A stretch of 64,000 bases of DNA, taken from positions 1 to 64,000 of the forward strand of contig OZ243980.1 in NCBI GenBank assembly GCA_965214875.1. Direction: 5' to 3'. The DNA comes from CBDAUN01 sp965214875. Lineage in GTDB: Bacteria; Pseudomonadota; Gammaproteobacteria; Arenicellales; JAJDZL01. A program made the translations under genes and the position numbers. The notes under the pieces were generated by a model. The model made no database searches. It saw only the letters and a program-made list of their open reading frames with translations, and was not told the origin of the DNA. Numbering within the stretch: the stretch's first letter is position 1; every line of letters begins with the position of its first letter. Shown one piece after another: positions 16,972 to 26,051 of the stretch.

Positions 16972-18837
16972 TCAGTTTCTCGCGGATGCATCGGGCAATG
17001 ACACGAACCTTGGCCTAAGAGGATGGTTAATTTCGATCAGTGTCCGGATTTCTTTCATATCTTTTTTGAATTTCTTCGATTCAACCTGACGATATTGCCA
17101 GTAGCTGAACTCAGTAGATCGGTGACACTCAACGATTGCTTCGATCGCCCGTTCCGCGTAGTCAAGAGCCGTAGCTTTGTTGCCCAACACCCAGTAGACG
17201 ATCGTCATGCACTGCAGGTAGTTTGGAGTTGGATTGTCTTCTAATCGGGTTCGATCTGCTTCCGCAACACGTTTAAACAATTTTGATTCAACCGCACTTG
17301 TTTCTCCCCAAGTAGCCATAGCGAAGTTGAATTTGTTTTCGACAGGCCAGCCGGCTCGACCGCATCCTTCAACTCGAAACAAATTCGCCGCATCTGAAAA
17401 TTTTCCAAACGCCATGTATATCAAGCCCAATGCATGCTCTGTTTCATCACGCAGCTCATCTCGTATATCGCTCATTTCAATGATCTGCTCATAAAGCGAT
17501 GCGGCCAATCGCATCTCGGAATCCGAGATGTTGAATCGCTTCGCTAATAGAAATTTTCTGTCGGGTTCTAGAGACGACAAGGCATCAGTTCTAGCGATTA
17601 GCTCCGGTTCGGCCGCGCTTGTTCGGATCAATCGAGAGACGGCCTCTCGCAAAAGATGATGGTTGCTTTGTTTCAAGTTCAGTACGTGCAATAGATCATC
17701 GCGCATGCGGTCTGTTTCTTTTCTTAGCTCGTAAATCCGAGATCGGATTAAATATGCTTCCAGAACGTCGTATCCGGCATCAATCGCTTGATTGAGTAGA
17801 AAAATCGCCGAATCCAGCTCGCCGACAAATTCTTTGTACCGGCCTAAGTGAAACAACACTTCTCCATCTGCGCAGTGCGCCTTTTCAATCTTGTCGAGCA
17901 TGGCTTCTTCAGAAGACGTATCTTCTTGGATTGAATCTCTGCCTATGCCCGGCCATTTCCATGGATGACGCATTCGTTCAATGAATTGCAGTGCACCATC
18001 TCGGTCCTCATGATTATGCACGGAGATCTCTTGTGCAATTTTTTCGTATTCACTCGATAGTCGGCTTCGCGGGCGGTCTCTTGAAAATACCACTTGATTC
18101 AAGAGGGAGAGGCTGTCATATCGATGGACGGTCAAAGGTTCCTGCCGAAAATCAAGCTGCTTTTGAAATCTATTGATCATGTTTTTGAGGATACTGTCCT
18201 CGTCATCCAGATCAGGCACATTGGACATCACAAAATGAAGTTTGATTGATTTGTTTCGACCGCTGTCGGCTTCAGCTCTTATGGTGCTTGTCACGCTACT
18301 TAGCCCGCGCAAATTCTGCTCATTCGGGAAAAACAGCATAACAACAGCGTTGGGAAGTTGTCGGGTGCAGATTCCGCATGTATCGGTGTGACCCGTACGG
18401 GAGTCTATGAGCACATAGTCTGGTCGATATGAATTCTTCCATTGCTCTTTGAGATCTTCAAGCAATAGAAAACCATCATGCTTCTCATAAAGGGCGCCCC
18501 AGTCAATTTGACCGAACTTCGCGGAGTAGGACTTGCTTCGTCCGGCGGACATGACCCACAGTTTTCCATTCCTATTGCCGATTGGCGGACATTCTTTTAC
18601 ATAGTCCGACACATTCGGGGAATAGCCTGATTCCAGATAATCATTAATAAAATCAATAATTCCTGGAACATTTTTGCTTGATCTAAATACATCGAAAGTA
18701 TCTAGTCCAGGTGCTTCAATGTCGAAATCAACCGCAAGCACCCTGCGTCCCTTCATTGCAAAATTAACGGCGGTATTGACAAGCGCCATGGTTCGTCCGA
18801 CACCGCCTTTAAAGGAATAGAATGTAGTTACGTACAT
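16972..18837 (-). CDS. KGGVGR-type ParA/MinD-like ATPase with C-terminal helical repeats
   Basis: 621 residues. The deviant Walker A is FYSFKGGVGRTMALVN (residues 6-21): the signature Lys10 is kept but the usual P-loop lysine is Arg15. Switch/Walker B parts follow: VDFDIEAPGLDTF and VLIDSRTGHTD (near 135). From about residue 320 the protein is a series of TPR-like helices (DGEVLFHLGRYKEFVGEL). The KGGVGR subgroup is found in accessory and defence loci rather than in chromosome partitioning. It begins 4 bases after the MqsA-like gene, so it is third in a three-gene operon. Function unproved; it may sense or be controlled by the toxin-antitoxin-like pair. Confidence 0.8.
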   Translation of the reverse strand: MYVTTFYSFKGGVGRTMALVNTAVNFAMKGRRVLAVDFDIEAPGLDTFDVFRSSKNVPGIIDFINDYLESGYSPNVSDYVKECPPIGNRNGKLWVMSAGRSKSYSAKFGQIDWGALYEKHDGFLLLEDLKEQWKNSYRPDYVLIDSRTGHTDTCGICTRQLPNAVVMLFFPNEQNLRGLSSVTSTIRAEADSGRNKSIKLHFVMSNVPDLDDEDSILKNMINRFQKQLDFRQEPLTVHRYDSLSLLNQVVFSRDRPRSRLSSEYEKIAQEISVHNHEDRDGALQFIERMRHPWKWPGIGRDSIQEDTSSEEAMLDKIEKAHCADGEVLFHLGRYKEFVGELDSAIFLLNQAIDAGYDVLEAYLIRSRIYELRKETDRMRDDLLHVLNLKQSNHHLLREAVSRLIRTSAAEPELIARTDALSSLEPDRKFLLAKRFNISDSEMRLAASLYEQIIEMSDIRDELRDETEHALGLIYMAFGKFSDAANLFRVEGCGRAGWPVENKFNFAMATWGETSAVESKLFKRVAEADRTRLEDNPTPNYLQCMTIVYWVLGNKATALDYAERAIEAIVECHRSTEFSYWQYRQVESKKFKKDMKEIRTLIEINHPLRPRFVSLPDASARN

Positions 18838-18841
18838 GGCT

Positions 18842-19402
18842 TCAGGCTACTGCGCGAAGTTGAAAGCCCTGCTGTTTCTTTTTTAGCGCATCGTTCACCT
18901 TCAGAGCACGAAACCGATTAGGGACGGGTGCACCGCTAGCTGGGCATTGAGCTTGAGCTTTTACAATCTCCTTTAGTCGGCTCATGATATCCGCGTGGGA
19001 AAGAAGACGCAGGTACCGGTCGTATGCATGCGTCTGCATGGAGATGCCATTCTCCCAGCGATTAATCGATGCTTCCCCAAGTCCCGTGATTTTGCAAAAC
19101 TCGGCCCTCGTCAAATTAAATCCTCTACGAATGCTCCGTATTTCATCAGGGGTGATAACGCCAAGATGTCGGCATATGGCATTGTGCTTTATGCGTTCTC
19201 CTTCTTTGTCCAGATAGTCAAAATCACAGAATTCGCACCGCCGTACAGGAACGGTCACGCTCAACTTTGCCATGGACTTTCCTGCCCCGTAATCAAACGT
19301 GAAAGGAGTCCATGAGGTTGCGATCTGCGCATTTGCGCAAATTGGACACTCAAGCTCATTCTCTACTAGTTGCAATTTCGCCTTTTCTCGCTTTGATTTC
19401 AT
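18842..19402 (-). CDS. MqsA-like antitoxin/regulator: zinc finger plus Xre-type HTH
   Basis: 186 residues. N-terminal YgiT-type zinc finger with two Cys pairs, ECPICA (about 18-23) and RCEFCDFD (about 55-62). A helix-turn-helix follows (LTRAEFCKITGLGEASINRW, about 98-117). This is the MqsA/YgiT layout: the finger binds the toxin or metal and the HTH binds the operon promoter. It starts 15 bases after the 116-residue gene and ends 4 bases before the KGGVGR ATPase gene, so the three form an operon. Autoregulation of the promoter upstream of 19768 is likely. Confidence 0.82.
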   Translation of the reverse strand: MKSKREKAKLQLVENELECPICANAQIATSWTPFTFDYGAGKSMAKLSVTVPVRRCEFCDFDYLDKEGERIKHNAICRHLGVITPDEIRSIRRGFNLTRAEFCKITGLGEASINRWENGISMQTHAYDRYLRLLSHADIMSRLKEIVKAQAQCPASGAPVPNRFRALKVNDALKKKQQGFQLRAVA

Positions 19403-19417
19403 TTCAATGTCACCGCT

Positions 19418-19768
19418 TCAATTTTCCGAATAGTGAAAGCTTCGCCCGATAATTCGCCCCGACCCGAGCTGCAATTTGATGTATATCTCTCGGCTGTCCG
19501 GCTCAATGCGGGACTTCATGACATAGCCTGTTTTTCCGGGAGGATGATCCAGTGCTATTGTCTCCACTGGATGTTCGTTCTCTAACAGGCAAGCAATGTA
19601 TTCCCAAGCAGATGAATCCGTGAAATACTCGTCGACTTTCCCATTCGGATTGGATACCTGTTCCGGATTCCATTTAGTTGGACGATTTGGAGCAAACTCT
19701 GATGTGCGCGCCTTACTCCTTCTCGAAAGGACAACCATTTGATTTCTTATTGAACGATTTATCTCCAT
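19418..19768 (-). CDS. Small protein, first gene of the KGGVGR operon (possible toxin)
   Basis: 116 residues. The N terminus is basic (VVLSRRSKARTSEF). The C-terminal part is a compact alpha-beta unit: AWEYIACLLENEHPVETI, PPGKTGYVMKSR, and EIYIKLQLGSGRIIGRSFHY. Size, position and pairing with an MqsA-like gene suggest a toxin. However, MqsA partners are usually MqsR or RelE-like, and I see no diagnostic catalytic residues. A domain of unknown function that binds nucleic acid is equally possible. First gene of the operon, 15 bases before the next. Confidence 0.6.
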   Translation of the reverse strand: MEINRSIRNQMVVLSRRSKARTSEFAPNRPTKWNPEQVSNPNGKVDEYFTDSSAWEYIACLLENEHPVETIALDHPPGKTGYVMKSRIEPDSREIYIKLQLGSGRIIGRSFHYSEN

Positions 19769-19867
19769 TATTTCATTTTCTTGTTAGAATTATATCATAT
19801 GATTGATCAATGGTGGTGCGATTTTAAGCAAGTGGAAGCTGATATCGGAATGCATCAGATGTGCCAT

Positions 19868-20697
19868 TATCCCCAAAATCAGTGTTAGAGATTTTTTGGC
19901 TAATTTTCGTTGAAATCCGCGGCGCGGAGAGATTTTGGCGCTCGCCGCGCCGAAGCCGCCGCGAAGCTCGCGGATGCGATTTTCGGAGTCGGCTCCCCTT
20001 CGGTTGCATTAGTGGACCGCCTTGGAATCGCTCCACTGGCAGAAGCTGGTCGCCAGCGTCCGGTAGACGAAGCCGACATGCCGGTCTCGGCGATGTGGCC
20101 GACGATCGGCATGTAGCTGCGCTCCTTTTTGCAGGCGGACTGCGCCGCCGACTTTTCGTAGCGCACCGCGGTCGCGTCGATGTCCAGGGCCGCTCTCTTG
20201 CGGTCGTGTAGCGCGACCGCCAGCAGGCGACGGTTGATCAGCGCCCGGCGCATGGAACGCGCGCCGCGACGCGCCCAGGTGCCGCAGCCACACTAGGGTA
20301 TCGTCATGCGGCAGCTTGCGGATGCCGAGCAGCTCCATCAGCGGCCGCTCCTCGTGTAGCTGCGCCGCCCCGCTCAGATGGCGGGAGCTCCCATGCATCA
20401 TCAGCATGAACGTGACGAGATACGCGCCCGGGCGGAAGACGCGGTTGCTGCCCGGCTCCGGCATCAGCCACTCGAAATGTGCGTCGAGTCTGAGCCTGCG
20501 CATCAGCTAGCCAGCATCGCCAAGCCGCTCGCGAAGCTGGTTTGTCTTTCGTGGCGGAAATCTTGCAGGATTTGATATCCATAAAGCCTTGCCTCCATCG
20601 TGTCCGCCCAACGGGTGAAAGGTTCTTTTTTTCAAAAACCCGCATTATGCAAGGCTTTATCCCCTTTTGCAGCCTCCCTAACGCGATTTTAAGGCAT
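19868..20697 (-). mobile_element. Degenerate IS1380-family insertion sequence
   Basis: On the minus strand, pieces of one transposase lie in several frames: LDAHFEWLMPEPGSNRVF, PHDDTLVWLRHLG, then ALDIDATAVRYEKSAAQ and RSYMPIVGHIAETG. The last two are the catalytic DIDAT segment and the 'YMP..GH' block typical of IS1380. Frameshifts rule out activity. Ends carry an imperfect inverted repeat: AAAATCAGTGTTAGAGA near 19875 and the complement of TCCCTAACGCGATTTT at 20676-20691. The right end lies 5 bases from the border of repeat A copy 2. Confidence 0.8.
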
Positions 20698-20701
20698 TAA
20701 G

Positions 20702-22020
20702 CTTACTTCAAGAAACTGTACGAATCCAATAAGTCAGATGTAGAGATTACTGAAAACGACGTCAAGGTAATGCTTCGTTCGCACGCTCTACCAGAATCTA
20801 TGCTAAACGTTCCAAACGATTCAAACATAAAGAAGCTATACAAAGACTTCATCACTGCGCGCGCCAAACTTGTGAAGTCGCATATTCTGCAGCTAGCAAA
20901 TGGTGATGATCCTCAAGGTGACTAAAAATTGTTTTTAATCTCAGTGCTGTCCCCATATCAAACCTCGTTTGAATAAGTTGGCTACAGCACACAGGCATAT
21001 CAGAAAACTCCTCGTCTCGGCGCGTGCCGCTGTTCAAAAGCGTAGTCGAAAACGCACGATGCGCCGACCATCTCACGAAACCGCAAGGTCGCACTTGCGC
21101 CAAGCGAATCCGTAAGGCGCACAGGCTCGCCCAATGCGAATTGCACCGGCTGTTGCTGGCCATCATTGATGGCGACGTTCTCCGCGTAAAGGTAGGCGCG
21201 ATCAAGATTGTCCAGCGCAAGGTTCAATTGCCCCTGAATTCCTCTCAGATGTCCTGAGTGGCTGGCAATGACCTGCGAGCCGCCGTCCGTCACCGGATGC
21301 ATGCAAACCTCAAGTCGCTTGCCCGGCAAATGATCGCGCTCTACATGGGCCTTGTATCCATCTGCAGCGCACATCACGACCATCGGCAGCTCGGCATGCA
21401 GCACAAACTCGGCATGCCCGAAAGTATCCGTCCGTGTCTCGAGCCAAGTCTTATTCGGGTAAAGCATCAAGATATGCGCGTCAGGCAGCGGTTCTCCCGT
21501 GTCGCCTCGGACAACCTCTACCGCAGCCGGAACACCGTTCGATACGGGCGGGCTAGCCGCTGGCAAAACGACCCTTAATTCTCGCTCGCCAATTAACTCG
21601 AAGTTTGGATACCGTCCCGCAAGGGCAAAGGTTTCGTCTTGAATCACCGCGATTCCTTCGCCGCGCCGTTCGATGAAATGCGGACGCCCATCAGAACCTG
21701 GCACGCCATCGCCCACCGTGCATTGCCCAAGCCGGGATGCCAGCAGTTCATTGCGCGTAAATTAGCTGATGCGCAAGTCATCCGTAGACATCGAGTTGCA
21801 AAGCCCTCCGGGGGAATACAACTCCAGCCGGTCGTCAAACATGAACAAGCGAATTCGGGATCCGGAAATTGCGTAATCTCGATGCACAACCGCGTTGACG
21901 ACCGCTTCAAATATTGCTCGCTCGCTGAACTGCGGTACATCTATGCGCGCAGGATCTTTGAATGCCGCGACGCGGCGGTTGGCGACCACGAACCGGACCG
22001 CGTCTCGAATCTGTTGATCA
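20702..22020 (+). repeat. Long repeat A, copy 2 (partner 14812-16130)
   Basis: Same 1,319-base sequence as 14812-16130. Its first 224 bases are an orphaned 3' end of the DUF262-HNH gene (identical, no start). Here the RecG-like gene continues beyond the repeat into its N-terminal domain, so this copy keeps the original right-hand neighbourhood. Confidence 0.93.
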
Positions 22021-22787
22021 AGCGGCCCGCTTATGTCGCGCGCATCCACCTGATGTTTTGCATCTGCTCGAGTGCCTCGATATCGAACTGCCTGAATCCA
22101 CGCATTCGGCAGCCACTTGCGCGGATCTGCGCAGGCCAGCAGAATGCCGGCAACGGTTGCTCGCACAACGTCGTTCGGGTCGGTTTTGACGAACTTAAGT
22201 TTCGACAGTGCCGCTTGAGCGGCTTCATTCGCGCGCGAGCTTGCATAGCGCCGCCAAAGATCTGGTTCGAGGCTGTTGATGCCTGTGCCATGCACCGCTT
22301 GGGCATCCGTCGAAGCGACATCGGATTGTCCCCTTGAATGCAGCAATCTGCGCATTTCAGCCGGCTCCATTTGCCGCTTCGCATCTCCTCGGCGTCGAAA
22401 ATAGCCGCCAGGCGATCGGTGCACTGCCGCACTTTCGGGAATCTCAACCACAAGAGCGCCGCCGCCGGCTGGCTCGGGAGCAAGAATGCGGCGCACAGCA
22501 AAGTCCAGCGGAGGCTTGACGCTGTCAGTGCAGATATCGCGTATATGGCCGACAAGCAGATCAAGCTGCTTGGAGCTGAGAGATTGCGGCTGCCGGTCGT
22601 CCGTCACGCCCAGCACCAGCCACCCTCCACGGCCGTTGCCGAACGCGGCCAACTCGTCGGCTAGCGGATCTTTCCGAGGCGCATGGACTTTGTCGCCGCG
22701 AAATTCAACGGATTTCAACTTTAGATTCGAGTCTTCGCCAAGCTGAACTTGCGACCAGATGCGGGAGAGTTCATTAGGAGCCATCAT
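21000..22787 (-). pseudogene. RecG/Schlafen-like ATP-binding protein, full length but with a nonsense mutation (copy 2)
   Basis: 595 codons from ATG 22787. N-terminal AlbA_2 (Schlafen AAA_4) domain: SVEFRGDKVHAP, then LAAFGNGRGGWLVLGVTDD (near 50-68) and GGYFRRRGDAKRQM. The C-terminal HATPase_c_4 part starts at FSERAIFEAVVNAV. At 21762-21764 a CAA glutamine codon, intact in copy 1, is TAA, cutting the product at about 341 residues, just after the SPGGL segment. Such proteins are variable-island ATPases of uncertain function; some act as regulators or nucleases. The stop may be recent, because the rest is uneroded. Confidence 0.85.
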
Positions 22788-23100
22788 GCCAAAATAACGA
22801 GACCAGCATAGACTTGCAAATCATTCTATTTATAACCAAATTGCGCATCATCGGTCACTTGAAATTCGCAAGATGCTCAATCAGGCGCGAAACCTCCGCT
22901 TCGCTGTTGTAGTGCGCGATGCTGATGCGCGCAACGCCGCCAAGGCGCGCCAGCCCCATGGCATCAATGCACCGCTTGGCATAGAAATCGCCCGAGCTGA
23001 TGCCGATGCCTCGCCGACCGAGATGCTCGGGCAGTTCGGATGACTTGCGCTCGCGCATGACGAATGAAATCGTCGGCACCCTCTGATTCTTGTCCGCCGT
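22088..23100 (+). repeat. Long repeat B, copy 1 (partner 25039-26051)
   Basis: About 1,013 bases are matched at offset 2,951 and appear identical. It holds the N-terminal half of the RecG-like gene, the 68-base spacer, and the last 246 bases of the cysteine-desulfurase-like gene. Weak similarity (CGACCGATGAT) extends to 23115. Confidence 0.93.
22855..23100 (-). pseudogene. C-terminal fragment of a cysteine-desulfurase-like protein
   Basis: The last 81 codons of the gene that is complete at 25806-27044, including VPTISFVMRERKSSELPE and DAMGLARLGGVARIS. Upstream (above 23100) the sequence changes abruptly to unrelated DNA, so PLP-binding residues are missing. Confidence 0.9.
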
Positions 23101-23279
23101 AGAGCGACCGATGATTTTGGAGGGTCGAATAGTCGCCTTCCAAAACTTTGAGGCACACCTCCAAAGGGCAGGAGGGTTTGCCAAGCAAGTCAGCGTGTTT
23201 TCTTTCTAAATCTATACTCATACAGATTACCGTAATGAATCGATGTTTTCGTAACGATTGTGTCCTCTGAAGCTGATCA

Positions 23280-23502
23280 GAGAAAGCTGCAATACAACGG
23301 TTGCGCGGAGTGCGCCAACGCAACCAGCCGCTGCGAGTTCCACCAGTTCTACCAGGGCGACCCGGATGTCGACATGCCCGATGCGGAACTAGCGAACTGT
23401 CAGTGCTTCTACAACTGCTATCGGCCGCATGAGTCATTAAAGCAACTCGCTCCGATGGAATCGCATAGCATGAAGTTCAACCAGACCGCGCCCGCCGCCT
23501 AA
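23280..23502 (+). mobile_element. 3' fragment of an IS481/IS3-like transposase
   Basis: The frame ends with CFYNCYRPHESLKQLAPM, the YNxYRPH block found at the C terminus of rve-type integrase cores (IS481, IS3). The DDE residues and the 5' part are missing. The last 66 bases plus the following 27 are repeated inverted at 24543-24635. Between 23101 and 23279 I see no gene. Confidence 0.7.
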
Positions 23503-23529
23503 AAAGTCTCGCATGTATTGAACCCGTGC
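23437..23529 (+). repeat. 93-bp inverted repeat, left arm (partner 24543-24635)
   Basis: Contains the transposase 3' end and downstream sequence through TATTGAACCCGTGC. The reverse complement of 24543-24635 matches it along its length with a handful of substitutions. Confidence 0.88.
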
Positions 23530-23675
23530 ACCCAGCTTCGGTTAGAATAAATTCGCCCTACCCTTTGGTCGAGATATTGCGATACCGATATACCGAAGCA
23601 AGATATCTCAGACAGCGCCGTCATTGATAAAGATAGAGGCTAAACCGAAACAAATCATAGTGAACAGAAATTTAC

Positions 23676-24437
23676 ATGGCAAGTATGGACTATAGCGAAT
23701 ATGTAATCTATGTCGACGAGAGTGGCGATCATAGCCTGAATTCAATTAATCCGCACTATCCTATATTTGTGTTGGTTTTCTGCATTTTCAAAAAATCGGA
23801 CTATGCAAATGTGATCGTTCCGAAGATCGAAACATTCAAGTTCAATTATTTTGGACATGATGCCATTATTTTGCATGAACGCGATATTCGCAAGCAATCC
23901 AAACCATTCGTTTTTCTACAAAATCTCGAAAGACGCAATGCCTTCATGGACGAACTGAATTCACTGGTTGAAAGCATTGAATTCACGGTGGTGGCTGCGG
24001 TAATAGAAAAAAGGAAACTTACTAAACCTGACGCAAAATTCAATATTCCTTACACCAAAACTCCGTACAGTTTGGCGTTAATGTTTTGCCTGGAAAGAAC
24101 ATTTGATTTCCTTCGAGACAAAAATCAGCATCACCTTTTAACTCATGTCATAGTTGAGCAACGGGGCAGGAAAGAAGACGACGAACTGGAACTGGACTTT
24201 CGACGAATTTGCAATGGTTCAAATTACCGAAGTAAAGCGCTCAATTTCGATATTGTGTTTGCCAATAAGAAAATCAACTCAGCTGGTCTTCAAATTGCTG
24301 ACTTGACTGCTCGCCCAATAGGTTTGAAAGTAATTCGGCCGGAACAACAAAACCGAGCGCGGAACATCATTGATGAGAAGCTTCGCAGAAATCATGCGGG
24401 AAAGATTACAGGCTGGGGACTTAAAGTCTTTCCCTAA
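23676..24437 (+). CDS. DUF3800-domain protein
   Basis: 253 residues from ATG 23676. The opening YVIYVDESGDHS (residues 9-20) is the DUF3800 signature, an RNase H-like fold in which the Asp and Glu are thought to bind metal. A late NSAGLQIADLTA segment supplies the second conserved Asp. The family is frequent in phage, plasmid and defence regions; its substrate is not established. Base use is AT-rich compared with the flanks, so it arrived from elsewhere. It is alone between two inverted 93-bp repeats derived from transposase ends, which suggests movement as a cassette. Confidence 0.85.
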   Translation: MASMDYSEYVIYVDESGDHSLNSINPHYPIFVLVFCIFKKSDYANVIVPKIETFKFNYFGHDAIILHERDIRKQSKPFVFLQNLERRNAFMDELNSLVESIEFTVVAAVIEKRKLTKPDAKFNIPYTKTPYSLALMFCLERTFDFLRDKNQHHLLTHVIVEQRGRKEDDELELDFRRICNGSNYRSKALNFDIVFANKKINSAGLQIADLTARPIGLKVIRPEQQNRARNIIDEKLRRNHAGKITGWGLKVFP

Positions 24438-24542
24438 TAAACGAAAGGCCCTGAGCAATCCCAGAGCCAATCGCCGATCGGGTACATCCCCCAATCCACT
24501 ATTATCATTGTAAACCTCTTGATAGCGAAACGTCAAATTTAT

Positions 24543-24635
24543 GTACGGGTTCAATACATGTGAGACTTTTTAGGCGGCGGGCGCGGTCTGGTTGGACTTA
24601 ATGCTATGCGATTCCATCGGTCTCAGATGCTTTAA
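24543..24635 (-). repeat. 93-bp inverted repeat, right arm (partner 23437-23529)
   Basis: Mirror copy of the transposase 3' end; the pair encloses about 1.0 kb with the DUF3800 gene. Confidence 0.88.
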
Positions 24636-24639
24636 CCCA

Positions 24640-25030
24640 AATCGGCAATTAGAGGCTAAAATTGCCCGCGAGATCTCGGAAATCGCTAAATTCATGGCAT
24701 GATTCTTGCCGTAGAGCGGCGGCGGATGCCGCCCGCCTCGAGCCCTCTCATCGCTCTGGCACCGAGCAGCTCGCGCTCGCCAAGCAGATGCGAAATGTCG
24801 TCCAGGCGCCGCCCGTCCGCTCCAGCCCCAGATGCCCGAGCAGCTCCGCCGCCAAGCCGGCCCGCGAAGCGGACCTCTTGTCGGTCGATTCGATCTTGTA
24901 GGACTGAATATTCGTCAGCCTTGTACCGTTTGTGCCGTTTCCCTGCCTTCACCCGACGGGTGAGACCTCGAAAGCCTTATGATGCAAGGTTTCCCCCTAT
25001 TTTGCAGCCTCCTAATTGCCGATTAGAGCG
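24640..25030 (-). mobile_element. MITE-like deletion derivative of an IS1380-type element
   Basis: About 390 bases with imperfect terminal inverted repeats: AATCGGCAATTAG-AGGCT at 24642-24659 and AGCCTCCTAATTGCCGATT at 25005-25023. The right end resembles that of the IS1380 relic at 20640-20697 (both read TTTTGCAGCCTCC). The interior has only scraps of coding sequence. It abuts repeat B copy 2. Confidence 0.6.
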
Positions 25031-25038
25031 ATAGCACG

Positions 25039-25738
25039 CTGCCTGAATCCACGCATTCGGCAGCCACTTGCGCGGATCTGCGCAGGCCAGCAGAATGCCG
25101 GCAACGGTTGCTCGCACAACGTCGTTCGGGTCGGTTTTGACGAACTTAAGTTTCGACAGTGCCGCTTGAGCGGCTTCATTCGCGCGCGAGCTTGCATAGC
25201 GCCGCCAAAGATCTGGTTCGAGGCTGTTGATGCCTGTGCCATGCACCGCTTGGGCATCCGTCGAAGCGACATCGGATTGTCCCCTTGAATGCAGCAATCT
25301 GCGCATTTCAGCCGGCTCCATTTGCCGCTTCGCATCTCCTCGGCGTCGAAAATAGCCGCCAGGCGATCGGTGCACTGCCGCACTTTCGGGAATCTCAACC
25401 ACAAGAGCGCCGCCGCCGGCTGGCTCGGGAGCAAGAATGCGGCGCACAGCAAAGTCCAGCGGAGGCTTGACGCTGTCAGTGCAGATATCGCGTATATGGC
25501 CGACAAGCAGATCAAGCTGCTTGGAGCTGAGAGATTGCGGCTGCCGGTCGTCCGTCACGCCCAGCACCAGCCACCCTCCACGGCCGTTGCCGAACGCGGC
25601 CAACTCGTCGGCTAGCGGATCTTTCCGAGGCGCATGGACTTTGTCGCCGCGAAATTCAACGGATTTCAACTTTAGATTCGAGTCTTCGCCAAGCTGAACT
25701 TGCGACCAGATGCGGGAGAGTTCATTAGGAGCCATCAT
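25039..25738 (-). pseudogene. RecG/Schlafen-like protein, N-terminal piece (copy 3)
   Basis: Identical in the parts I compared to the first 233 codons of copy 2 (AlbA_2 domain complete: FGNGRGGWLVLGV). It loses homology at 25039 inside the sequence for LPNAWIQA and runs for about 20 foreign codons before a stop at 24977. The HATPase-like C-terminal half is absent. Confidence 0.88.
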
Positions 25739-26051
25739 GCCAAAATAACGAGACCAGCATAGACTTGCAAATCATTCTATTTATAACCAAATTGCGCATC
25801 ATCGGTCACTTGAAATTCGCAAGATGCTCAATCAGGCGCGAAACCTCCGCTTCGCTGTTGTAGTGCGCGATGCTGATGCGCGCAACGCCGCCAAGGCGCG
25901 CCAGCCCCATGGCATCAATGCACCGCTTGGCATAGAAATCGCCCGAGCTGATGCCGATGCCTCGCCGACCGAGATGCTCGGGCAGTTCGGATGACTTGCG
26001 CTCGCGCATGACGAATGAAATCGTCGGCACCCTCTGATTCTTGTCCGCCGT
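25039..26051 (+). repeat. Long repeat B, copy 2 (partner 22088-23100)
   Basis: Same 1,013 bases as 22088-23100. Here the sequence continues on the right into the complete cysteine-desulfurase-like gene, so this copy keeps the native right flank. Confidence 0.93.
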
